64,000 nt of DNA. Source: Chlorobi bacterium Chlorobi_1 (GTDB taxonomy: Bacteria; Bacteroidota; Chlorobiia; Chlorobiales; Chlorobiaceae). The notes beneath the pieces were generated by a model. The model did no database searches. It was not told the origin of the DNA and saw only the letters and a program-made list of their open reading frames with translations. The stretch is from the NCBI GenBank assembly GCA_900299075.1, contig OMIK01000035.1, positions 1-64,000 on the forward strand, written 5' to 3'. Positions 31,538 through 38,854 of the stretch are shown piece after piece. The first letter of the stretch is position 1. Each line of letters starts with the position of its first letter. Made by a program: the position numbers and the translations under genes.

Positions 31538-31582
31538 TCCGCCGCCCCGCGGTGAACCCCGGGGCGAAAGCAACGCCGCTCC

Positions 31583-32797
31583 TCAGCTGTTCACCACGTT
31601 GTATGGCTGGCGGATATCCAGAGTGTATCCTCCCTCCGCCTCATCACCGCCGCCCCTGGCCGACCTGGTAAAAATCAGCCCTGCCGGGATGCAGTTCAAC
31701 GTCGCGGTCATATAGTTCGAGGTGCTTTCCGTATCGATAACGACAAGGCCTTCGTTCCGCACCTCGGCAAGTATATGTGTATAGAGCAGCATCTCGCGAA
31801 GAGCGGCAGAGACGACGGGTTCCGTAAAACCCATCAATACGTTCCGCCTGTAGACCATCTCCTGTTCGATAAAAAAATGGATGAGGCGGCCACAGCCGCA
31901 GACTCCGTCCAGCCAAGCCTCGACCTCGTCCATCCTGTAGATATCATCGAGCTGGTCCGGGAAGGTCGACGCAAAGGAGTCCCTGATTGCATGAATTCGT
32001 GCCCCGTATTTCCTGTCCAGCGAGCAGGTACGGGCATTTATGCCACAGGCCCCCATCTGTTCCCGAAGCTGCCGGTTCAGGTCTTCGGCTACAAGGCCAA
32101 GGGTTGCGAATAACTGGTCAAGATCTCCCTGGTAATACTGCCGGACAAAACGAGCCATGTCGACCAAGTGTTCCACGTCGCCTGTTTCACCGGTGTAGCA
32201 CCAGAACTGCCAATCGAGAGAGACATCGAGTTCGGCAAGCGGGGCAAAGACCCGGGCGAGGGTAGCAGCAACCGAACCGAAACGCGGGCCTGCCGTCGGA
32301 AGCAGTTCTCCCGAACAGTGCCAGAGCTTGCCGTTGGCGTCGCGCCGATACCGGTAACTGGGGCAAACCAGACTCACCAACCGAACCTTGCCATTTCCTG
32401 CTTGTTCTGCAATCTGGCCAAGGGCAAGGCTTACCGGATATGCATCGTTATCCCGTCGATGCATTGATGCGATGCCCATCAGGGTAGGGACTACTCTCCG
32501 GAGTAGAGCGTCGGCCAAGGGCTCGTCCCAGGCCCGCCAAGCGTTGATGGCCTCGAAGAGCCGTAGGTAGACTCGCTCTGAAAGCGCGCACGACTTCACC
32601 TGCTTCCTGAAGGCGGTGGCCGGGAGCAGGGCGCCGAGGAAACTCTCCCCAAGAAGGGATGGAAGCGCCTGGTAATATCCCCTCAGACTCCCTTTGAGCG
32701 TCGTGGCCTGCCTGCCAGTGATATCGCCAACCAGCTCAAGCAGGGGGGCGCCCCTGTCATCCCCGCGCCTTGCAGGAAGGGGAATCGACGTAGTCAT
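31583..32797 (-). CDS. Unrecognised protein of the radical SAM island
   Basis: I do not recognise this family. From the ATG at 32797 it has 404 residues (a further ATG lies at 32806) with no signal peptide or membrane span. It is mixed alpha/beta with an even spread of Trp, Tyr and Cys. Notable segments are VSLVCPSYRYRRDANGKLW, LDVSLDWQFWCYTGETGDVE, DGVCGCGRLIHFFIEQEMVY and EGLVVIDTESTSNYMT. The start lies 41 bases inside the end of the aminomutase gene, so the two are translated together. Given its place between beta-lysine-forming and export genes it may be a synthase or ligase; that is inference from position only. Confidence 0.6.
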   Translation of the reverse strand: MTTSIPLPARRGDDRGAPLLELVGDITGRQATTLKGSLRGYYQALPSLLGESFLGALLPATAFRKQVKSCALSERVYLRLFEAINAWRAWDEPLADALLRRVVPTLMGIASMHRRDNDAYPVSLALGQIAEQAGNGKVRLVSLVCPSYRYRRDANGKLWHCSGELLPTAGPRFGSVAATLARVFAPLAELDVSLDWQFWCYTGETGDVEHLVDMARFVRQYYQGDLDQLFATLGLVAEDLNRQLREQMGACGINARTCSLDRKYGARIHAIRDSFASTFPDQLDDIYRMDEVEAWLDGVCGCGRLIHFFIEQEMVYRRNVLMGFTEPVVSAALREMLLYTHILAEVRNEGLVVIDTESTSNYMTATLNCIPAGLIFTRSARGGGDEAEGGYTLDIRQPYNVVNS

Positions 32798-33803
32798 ATC
32801 GCACATTCTCAAAATTCCGTAAAGTGTACCGCCCCCCCTGCCTGTCGACCACGTTCACTGGTGACAGCGGGACCTTCCCGCCGCCGTTCTCAAGATCTAT
32901 GACCAGCTGGGGCGTCGCCATGCCGCTCATGAACCCCTGGATGGAGCGGATGATTTCGAGCCCGCACTCAAGGCTGGTCCTGAAATGGCCCGTCCCCTTT
33001 ACCAGGTCGGGAAGAAACAGGTAGTATGGCTTGACCCGAATAGCCAAAAGCCTGCGCACCAGTTCCTTCATCACCTCCGGTGAATCGTTCACGCCTTTGA
33101 GCAATACCGACTGGTTGCCAAGCTGGATGCCTGCATCGGCCAGCATCGAACAGGCTTTTTTCGACTCCGGGGTGATTTCAGCCGGGTGGTTGAACTGCAC
33201 GTTGACATACAGCGGATGATACCTCTTCAGCATGGCGCACAGACTTTCATCTATCCGCACGGGATCGACGCAGGGAATACGGGTCCCAATCCTGATGATG
33301 TCGATATGGGCCAGAGCCCTGATCGCCCTGATGATTGCCTCAAGGCGTTCCACCGGCAGGGTGAGAGGATCCCCACCTGAGATCAGCACGTCGTGCACCT
33401 CCTCATGATGGCGCAGATAGTCCACGGCCCCTGCCAGTTCCCTGTCGCTGATGGACGACGACTTTTCCGAGATATTGCGTTTCCTGGTGCAGAAGCGGCA
33501 GTACACGGCACAGTTGTTGGTAGCCAGCAGCAGCACCCGGTCCGGGTAGCGATGGTAAAGCCTGGCGACAGGACAGTGCGCCCCTTCATGCAACGGGTCA
33601 GGCTGGCCGGTGACGTCTTCAAGCTCCTCCGGTGCGGGGATGCATTGCCTGTAGATCGGGTCGCCCCGATCCGTGATCAGACCGAGGTAATATCCTGAAA
33701 CCCGCATGGGATACCTGTGGGTCACTATGGAAATCTCCTTGCGCATCTCTTCAGTGAAGAGCCGCATGTCACAAGGAATTGGGTCGGATGAAGTTTTCAT
33801 CAT
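32757..33803 (-). CDS. kamA: L-lysine 2,3-aminomutase (KamA family radical SAM)
   Basis: Radical SAM/PLP enzyme, probably converting L-lysine to L-beta-lysine. From the ATG at 33803 (MMKTSSDPIP) it has 348 residues; the open frame continues upstream inside the neighbour. The 4Fe-4S motif is CAVYCRFC (Cys98, 102, 105) and the PLP lysine is Lys310 in NGGGKVPL. Residues matching the lysine-binding set of clostridial LAM (Arg134, Asp293, Asp330 relative to PLP Lys337) are Arg107, Asp266 and Asp303, with Asp266 and Asp303 at exactly the same distances from the PLP lysine. The acetyltransferase AblB that usually accompanies AblA is not here. The start follows the B12 enzyme's stop by one base. Confidence 0.85.
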   Translation of the reverse strand: MMKTSSDPIPCDMRLFTEEMRKEISIVTHRYPMRVSGYYLGLITDRGDPIYRQCIPAPEELEDVTGQPDPLHEGAHCPVARLYHRYPDRVLLLATNNCAVYCRFCTRKRNISEKSSSISDRELAGAVDYLRHHEEVHDVLISGGDPLTLPVERLEAIIRAIRALAHIDIIRIGTRIPCVDPVRIDESLCAMLKRYHPLYVNVQFNHPAEITPESKKACSMLADAGIQLGNQSVLLKGVNDSPEVMKELVRRLLAIRVKPYYLFLPDLVKGTGHFRTSLECGLEIIRSIQGFMSGMATPQLVIDLENGGGKVPLSPVNVVDRQGGRYTLRNFENVRYDYVDSPSCKARG

Positions 33804-33804
33804 G

Positions 33805-35316
33805 TCAGAAGGCTGCCTCCATGAATGCGGGATCAAAATTCGGGAATCGGTGCCCGAGCCGTTCCGTGACCTGCTCCCTGCTGCCAATAACCTCCTCCAT
33901 AGCCATGCAATACTCGTCCATCGCCCGATGGAAGAGGTATTCAAGATCGCGCCTTGTCAGCCGGGTCGTCTCAAAGGTCGGCTGGCTCCGGCCATCATAA
34001 TGGCTGTAATCCGGATCCACCCAGGTAACGCCGTACTGTCGCCGGTGCTCGAAAAACCTGGTGCCGGGATAGCCCACAAGCATATTGATCTCGGCAGTGC
34101 TGGAAAGACCCGAGCGCATCCAGGCGGTCATCGTGCCGATGGTCTGCCGTGCCGTCTCGTAGGTCTCGAGAGGCGACCCGACAAGCCAGTAGGTATGGGT
34201 CTCGAGCCCCTCTTCCCTTGCGTATTCCAGCATGCGCATGGCCTCGGGAATCCGGATGTTCTTCCCCATGAGGTCAAGCAGGCCCTGGTTGGCACTTTCG
34301 ATGCCGATATGCAGGCATCGGCAATCCGCTTCCCGCAGCCTCCTGAAGTGCTCCCTGGTCACCCCGGGATTGACCCTCGTTTGCGCTTCCCAGTGCATCT
34401 CCGGCCGCAATGACCCCATCAGCTCAGCGATTTCCAGAGCCTTGCAGGGTTCGTGAAGGAAGTCATGGGTGCCGAGGTAAAAGAAGCGGCTGTTCCGCTG
34501 GTCCATCAAATAGGAGAGCTCTCCTGTCAAGCACGCCAGGCGCTGTGCCGTCACCTGCGGTTTCCAGAAATCAGCGCACCAGATGCAGTCGTTGGTGCAG
34601 CCGGTAAGGGGCGTCACCCTTGAGATCGGAATGGACAGCCGCTCCTCGCCGCCCATCTCTTCGGCGGTGAAATTGTCCTCCAGGTGGCCGTAACCGATCA
34701 TCGGCAGAGCCGAGCGGTCAAGCCGGGGCCTTTCCGGGGTTTTCACCACTACCCCCGACTTCAGGAAGCTGATGCCTGCTACATTCTCGATTGGCTTCCG
34801 GAGCTCCAATGCGCGAAGGAGCTCCAGCGTGGACGCTTCCCCCTCCTTATGCACAAGGATGTCAAAAACAGACTCCCGCAGCACCTCCTCGTACCTCACC
34901 CAGGCATGGTTGCCTCCCAGGATCAGCGGGATGTGCGGATGTTCCTGCCTGATCCTGCCGGCCATGCGCGCCGCGGTCCTGTAACTGGCAGTAATTGAAC
35001 TGAAGCCAATGGCGTCGAACTCGCCGGCTCGCCCGAGTATCTTCTGCAGAAGGATCTCCTCACGGTCCACCTCCCGGCCGTCAGGGCTTATCGGCCCGAA
35101 AAAGGAGCAGTCAATGCCGTACTGCTCAAGGTAGGAGATCAGCTGGAGCAGTCCGAGATGAACCGGCTCCAGCATCCAGAAACGGGAAAAATCCCGCTCT
35201 TCCAGATGGTTGAATACCGTGAAGGCGCGTGATGCGAACAGGTAGAAATAGTACTGCCGTTGCATCCGGCTCAGTGGAACCGCCGGCACCGGGGTTGCGA
35301 CAAAAGCTACTTTCAC
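33805..35316 (-). CDS. B12-binding domain radical SAM protein
   Basis: The product is 503 residues from a GTG at 35316, which overlaps the previous stop (GTGA) and has an AGGAGG ribosome site six bases upstream. Residues about 50-165 form a B12-binding-like Rossmann domain (GLLQLISYLEQYGIDCSFFG, FDAIGFSSITASYRTA, IPLILGGNHAWVRYEE). The radical SAM cluster is CTNDCIWC (Cys240, 244, 247) followed by a TIM-barrel with HIGIESANQGLLDLMGK. Members of this class methylate, epimerise or rearrange carbon skeletons; the reaction here is unknown. It does not look like the BchE/BchQ/BchR enzymes of chlorophyll synthesis. Confidence 0.82.
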   Translation of the reverse strand: MKVAFVATPVPAVPLSRMQRQYYFYLFASRAFTVFNHLEERDFSRFWMLEPVHLGLLQLISYLEQYGIDCSFFGPISPDGREVDREEILLQKILGRAGEFDAIGFSSITASYRTAARMAGRIRQEHPHIPLILGGNHAWVRYEEVLRESVFDILVHKEGEASTLELLRALELRKPIENVAGISFLKSGVVVKTPERPRLDRSALPMIGYGHLEDNFTAEEMGGEERLSIPISRVTPLTGCTNDCIWCADFWKPQVTAQRLACLTGELSYLMDQRNSRFFYLGTHDFLHEPCKALEIAELMGSLRPEMHWEAQTRVNPGVTREHFRRLREADCRCLHIGIESANQGLLDLMGKNIRIPEAMRMLEYAREEGLETHTYWLVGSPLETYETARQTIGTMTAWMRSGLSSTAEINMLVGYPGTRFFEHRRQYGVTWVDPDYSHYDGRSQPTFETTRLTRRDLEYLFHRAMDEYCMAMEEVIGSREQVTERLGHRFPNFDPAFMEAAF

Positions 35317-36332
35317 AGGGGACCTCCTCGGTCTGCATGGCATTGACCCGCCTCCGCAAACCTGAAGCAACCGGGATCGGGAGCGTTCAACGATCCGAAC
35401 ACGGCGTAAGCGACGGCACGGCAACCGTAACAGCGGCTGCGCTCCGGGCAGGTTCCGCACGTCCCCTGAAGATGGTTCTCAATGCTTCGGCACTGCCCGA
35501 GGATCACGGAATCCCGCCATATGTCTGTCAGGGAGCAATCATGCAAATCTCCCGCCTCGATATCGAGAGACGAACAGGGGCGCACCTTCGCATCTGAGCC
35601 GATATAGCAGCCGGCCTTCAGCCGGTTGCACGGCGTATCCCCGGAAAAAGGAATTGTTGCCGCAGGGACACCGGGTTCCTTATCGAGAAATGTTTTCACG
35701 TCGGCAGGCAACGGCACATTGTCCGCATGCAGGCCTCCGACCGGTATCGCGCGGTTCAGCACGAACCCGCAACCCGCCTGTCCTGCAAATGCTCTCACGT
35801 CATCGAGTCCCGCCATGTTTTCCTTCGATCCCAGTGAGTGGATCGCGAACATAGGGAACCGCCCCGCCTGGTAGCCTGCCGCCTTCAGATGCCCTACCGT
35901 TTCGACAATCATCCGGAGATCACCCTGTCCGCCGGAAAGGCTCGAGAACCTGGCGGGGTCAAGGGTGGAGAGACTGACCGCCACGTTTATTCTCGCAGCG
36001 GCAAGCCGTCCGGCGATTTCCCGGTCGACAAGGGAGCCGTTGGTGACCAGTTGCACCATTACCCCGTTTACGCGAAGAAACTCCACGACATCCCAGAAGT
36101 GCGGGTACAGCAGGGCCTCGCCGCCGGTCAGCTCTACTTTGAGAAGGCCGAGCAACAATGCCTCCTCCAGGGTTTTCCGGAGCAGTCCGTAATCAAGGTC
36201 GGCAACGGGATACTCTTTTTTCGAGCAGTATCCACACGAAAAATTGCATCGGGTCGTGCAGGAAACGGTGAGATAGGCAAGCTGCCCGGGATACTCAAGC
36301 TCCGTGTACTCCCATGGGTTCAGGTTCCTCAT
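35313..36332 (-). CDS. Radical SAM/SPASM domain protein A
   Basis: A radical SAM enzyme of 339 residues. The cluster motif CNFSCGYC has Cys29, 33 and 36; the glycine-rich GGEALLYPHFWDV follows. The C-terminal SPASM-type region has two cysteine groups, around CNRLKAGCYIGSDAKVRPC and CGTCPERSRCYGC, for auxiliary 4Fe-4S clusters. SPASM enzymes usually modify peptides or proteins. Its start overlaps the upstream gene by ATGA and its stop overlaps the next start by GTGA, so translation runs without gaps. Substrate unknown. Confidence 0.85.
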   Translation of the reverse strand: MRNLNPWEYTELEYPGQLAYLTVSCTTRCNFSCGYCSKKEYPVADLDYGLLRKTLEEALLLGLLKVELTGGEALLYPHFWDVVEFLRVNGVMVQLVTNGSLVDREIAGRLAAARINVAVSLSTLDPARFSSLSGGQGDLRMIVETVGHLKAAGYQAGRFPMFAIHSLGSKENMAGLDDVRAFAGQAGCGFVLNRAIPVGGLHADNVPLPADVKTFLDKEPGVPAATIPFSGDTPCNRLKAGCYIGSDAKVRPCSSLDIEAGDLHDCSLTDIWRDSVILGQCRSIENHLQGTCGTCPERSRCYGCRAVAYAVFGSLNAPDPGCFRFAEAGQCHADRGGPL

Positions 36333-37399
36333 GCCCTCCTCCCCCGCACAGCCTCGGCAATAGCTCCTGTCGTGATATCATAGGCAAACGAGCTGAACGT
36401 GCCGGTTTTGCGGTATGCGACAGAAAAGCAGGTATTATGGCAGCGCCCAGGGCCGTCCCAGTGCCTGCAGCCTTCGCAGGGTTCCGGTGTTTCGTTGAGG
36501 GCGGCCCTCCTGAGGAGGCTGCCCTCCCATATCTCCCTCAGGGAGGCTTCATGCAAGTTTCCAATGGCCTCGGCATGGTCCCAGAAGCCACAAAGCAGAA
36601 CTTCTCCGGTGGCTTGGATATGGACGTAGTCGAAACCACAGGTGCACTCTACCCATATAACGTTGGGATGCGGATCGTAGAGTTCAGGATACTTGCAACG
36701 AACCAAGGGGGAGCAGCAGATGCGAAGCGGCACACGGCTCGCCCTCGCCCTGGCGACAAGGCGCCTGAACACCTGCGCCATCTCGTACATGTCCGGATAG
36801 AGTCCGAAAACCTCTTCATACGTCGCGACCAGGCATTGCGCCCCCATGATGATGTCGCGCCCAGCTGTGGCGACGCTTTCCGCGTAATCATACAGCGCCT
36901 CGAGTTCGTGCAGGTTGTGGCGGGTGACCGTGGCTTCAAGGTCGATGGTTACCCCCTCGTCGGCAAGGGACAAGGCGTTGGACTGGAGCCGTCTCAGGTT
37001 TTCCGCTCCCGAACCCGCCGGAAACCCGCGAAGGAACTCAAGGCATTCAGGATCAAGCGTGTCAAATGAAACGCAGGCGAACTTCAAGCCGCCATCGGCA
37101 AGCCGTCTTGACCACTCAGGATCGATATTCCGACAGTTGGTGTTGATGCGGCTCCTGACCCCGTACCTGGTGGCAATCTCCATGGCCTCGAGCAGGTACT
37201 CCTTCGACTTTTCGGACATGGTGACCTCGCCGCCTTCGAACCATACCCACTCCGGCTTCTCTTCGGCGAGAGTCTTTTCAATGATTTCCAGGGGAAGCCA
37301 TTTGTTGAACTCGGGGAGGTTCTGGTCGTAAGCACAATAGACGCAACTGGCGTTGCACGCTTGCAGCAACTGGAACTCTATGACCCTGAACCTACTCAT
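36329..37399 (-). CDS. Radical SAM/SPASM domain protein B, first gene of the island
   Basis: The product is 356 residues from the ATG at 37399, placed five bases after a strong AAAGGAGG ribosome site; the open frame extends 21 codons more through a TTG. The radical SAM cluster is CNASCVYC (Cys15, 19, 22), followed by WFEGGEVTMSEKS. The C-terminal SPASM-like part holds CTCGFDYVHIQATGEVLLC and CEGCRHWDGPGRCHNTC. It is a divergent paralogue of the next gene. It is the first long gene of the operon, with two micro-ORFs and a palindrome upstream. Confidence 0.85.
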   Translation of the reverse strand: MSRFRVIEFQLLQACNASCVYCAYDQNLPEFNKWLPLEIIEKTLAEEKPEWVWFEGGEVTMSEKSKEYLLEAMEIATRYGVRSRINTNCRNIDPEWSRRLADGGLKFACVSFDTLDPECLEFLRGFPAGSGAENLRRLQSNALSLADEGVTIDLEATVTRHNLHELEALYDYAESVATAGRDIIMGAQCLVATYEEVFGLYPDMYEMAQVFRRLVARARASRVPLRICCSPLVRCKYPELYDPHPNVIWVECTCGFDYVHIQATGEVLLCGFWDHAEAIGNLHEASLREIWEGSLLRRAALNETPEPCEGCRHWDGPGRCHNTCFSVAYRKTGTFSSFAYDITTGAIAEAVRGRRA

Positions 37400-37427
37400 G
37401 CGGCCTCCTTTGAAGAGTATCTGCAGG

Positions 37428-37484
37428 TTAGGAAGAGCGTATACGGAGACAGAGAATCCCAACGGCGTTCAGGCCGTAAAACAT
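37428..37484 (-). CDS. Micro-ORF, 18 residues, in the island leader
   Basis: ATG at 37484 overlaps the stop of the preceding micro-ORF by one base (TGATG) and reads MFYGLNAVGILCLRIRSS before TAA at 37428, 28 bases before the first radical SAM gene. It has no ribosome site of its own, so translation would depend on coupling. It may be a leader peptide, part of a precursor, or chance. Confidence 0.25.
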   Translation of the reverse strand: MFYGLNAVGILCLRIRSS

Positions 37485-37579
37485 CAGGCGAGGCTGAACA
37501 AGGAAAGCAGGTACCGGATAAGTTCCCCGTCATTGGCTCGGGAATCTGGCTCCGCGCTATAACCCGTCGTCAGGATCAT
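37484..37579 (-). CDS. Micro-ORF, 31 residues, candidate precursor or leader peptide
   Basis: ATG at 37579 is preceded by GAGGTGA nine bases upstream, a good ribosome site, and reads 31 codons beginning MILTTGYSAEPDSRAND and ending IRYLLSLFSLA before TGA. A polar first half and a hydrophobic C-terminal end resemble the leader/core split of modified peptides, and no other gap in the island could hold a precursor. It is too short for statistical support and could be a chance frame. Confidence 0.35.
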   Translation of the reverse strand: MILTTGYSAEPDSRANDGELIRYLLSLFSLA

Positions 37580-37618
37580 TCAGGGTTGTCACCTCACCGG
37601 TATGCCATTTTCGGGCTC

Positions 37619-37634
37619 AACGTAAATTTACGTT
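37619..37634. promoter_or_regulatory. Perfect 16-bp palindrome, candidate operator of the island
   Basis: AACGTAAATTTACGTT is its own exact reverse complement. It lies 40 bases before the 31-codon micro-ORF and 220 bases before the first radical SAM gene, in the AT-rich part of the capA-island gap, where a dimeric repressor or activator could bind. Confidence 0.5.
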
Positions 37635-37647
37635 AAAATAAACTTTT

Positions 37648-37672
37648 AAAAAAAGCCGCACGATACGGGCGG
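37648..37672 (-). terminator. Intrinsic terminator of the capA-like gene
   Basis: On the minus strand CCGC-C-CG/CG-T-GCGG (one mismatch, 3-base loop, 37672-37656) is followed by seven T (37654-37648), 27 bases past the capA-like stop. It insulates the island's leader from upstream transcription. Confidence 0.7.
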
Positions 37673-37698
37673 AGCGATCCCGGTGAATCTGAATACCG

Positions 37699-38793
37699 TC
37701 AGAACCAGAAGCGGCCGGAAGCGTCGAACTTCGCCTTCGCCTCGGGGATATCGCTCTCCGTGAGCCTCCTGATCGCCTCGAGCGACTGGCCCGTCGGGTC
37801 GATCACCGGCCCGCCCTTGCCCTGCTGCATGACCGAAACGATCCTGCCGCCGAGGAAATCGCCGTTTTTCGACACCTGCAGGCGCAGGATCGGGGCGATG
37901 CCGTTCGGCCCCTTGAGGTTGAACTGGCCGTAGGTGCAGAAGTTGCCCATCGAGTAGGCGATGAACTTCCCCTTGTAAAGGTCTATGGCCCTCGCCACAT
38001 GCGGGCCGTGCCCGAGCACGACATCCGCCCCCGCGTCGACGGCCAGCCTGGCGAAGCGGTAGACGTTGCCCCGGTTCTCCCCGTAGAAGCTCTCCCCCTG
38101 CCTGGTCACATGGGTGTGCGAGGCACCCTCCGCCCCGCCGTGGAATGAGACGATGAGGATGTCGCACTGCCGGCGCAGCCCGGAGACGACCCGCCGGACC
38201 AGTTCGTCGTCGTTCAGGTTGAGGCAGCCGTTCACGGGAGCGAAGCTCGTGAAGCCGATCCGGAGGCCCTTCCTGACGATGACCGTCGTCGGGCAGGTGT
38301 CGAGGCCGGCGAAGCCGATCCGCCTGTCGGCCAGGATCCGCATGGTGTTGCTCCGGCCCCGGCTCCCGAAGTCGTTCATGTGGTTGTTCGACACGGAGAG
38401 GAGGTCGAATCCGGCATCGGCGAGCTGCCCGGCGACGTACTCCGGCTGCCGGAAGGCGAAGCACTTCGACGGATCGGCGCACTTTTTCACCGCATCGCCG
38501 TCGCTCAGGATCGGCCCTTCGAGGTTCCCGAAGGTCACGTCTCCCTGCGAAAGCACCCCGGCGACGGGGGCCATCAGGGAGGCTCCTCCGGGAGGCAGCC
38601 CGTCGGCGGAGGGGTAGCCGGAGCCCATCATGATGTCGCCCACCGCGACGATGGTCAGGCCATCCTGCTCGGCCGATGCGCTTGGCGAACCGCCGGCTGC
38701 GGCCGGATGTACGCCGGCAAGCGCCAGGAAGGAGGCGAGCAGCGTACGGCGGATCGTCCGGAGATATCCGGCAGGAGAGGAGCGACGGGACAT
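37699..38793 (-). CDS. CapA family protein (metallophosphatase-like, poly-gamma-glutamate synthesis type)
   Basis: A 364-residue secreted protein. The signal peptide is at the N-terminus (RTLLASFLALAGVHPAAA). The CapA-type calcineurin-like fold is shown by VAVGDIMMGSGYP at the first strand, FGNLEGPI, LSVSNNHMNDFG, IVSFHGGAEG and VLGHGPHVARAIDLYKGK, with the expected Asp, Asn and His residues. CapA proteins take part in capsule-polymer synthesis in Gram-positives, but this branch in Gram-negatives is uncharacterised, and no capB/capC is nearby. It lies between the island and sppA, and has its own terminator. Confidence 0.88.
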   Translation of the reverse strand: MSRRSSPAGYLRTIRRTLLASFLALAGVHPAAAGGSPSASAEQDGLTIVAVGDIMMGSGYPSADGLPPGGASLMAPVAGVLSQGDVTFGNLEGPILSDGDAVKKCADPSKCFAFRQPEYVAGQLADAGFDLLSVSNNHMNDFGSRGRSNTMRILADRRIGFAGLDTCPTTVIVRKGLRIGFTSFAPVNGCLNLNDDELVRRVVSGLRRQCDILIVSFHGGAEGASHTHVTRQGESFYGENRGNVYRFARLAVDAGADVVLGHGPHVARAIDLYKGKFIAYSMGNFCTYGQFNLKGPNGIAPILRLQVSKNGDFLGGRIVSVMQQGKGGPVIDPTGQSLEAIRRLTESDIPEAKAKFDASGRFWF

Positions 38794-38854
38794 GGCAAGG
38801 GGGGTGGAAAGGTTTTGAACTGATAGAAAATCGATAGCGATAGCGGGAAAGGGG

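Noticed and set aside
32757-33803. KamA homologue as EF-P lysine mutase EpmB
   Set aside because: The length is similar, but no efp or epmA gene is near, and the operon context points to biosynthesis. A tree would be needed to exclude it fully.
33805-35316. B12 radical SAM gene as bacteriochlorophyll enzyme BchE, BchQ or BchR
   Set aside because: Attractive in a green sulfur bacterium, but the sequence around the cluster (TGCTNDCIWCADFW) and the context with kamA and SPASM genes do not fit those enzymes.
37361-37636. A 91-codon plus-strand ORF in the island leader
   Set aside because: It begins inside the first radical SAM gene, has no ribosome site and runs through the palindrome; treated as chance.
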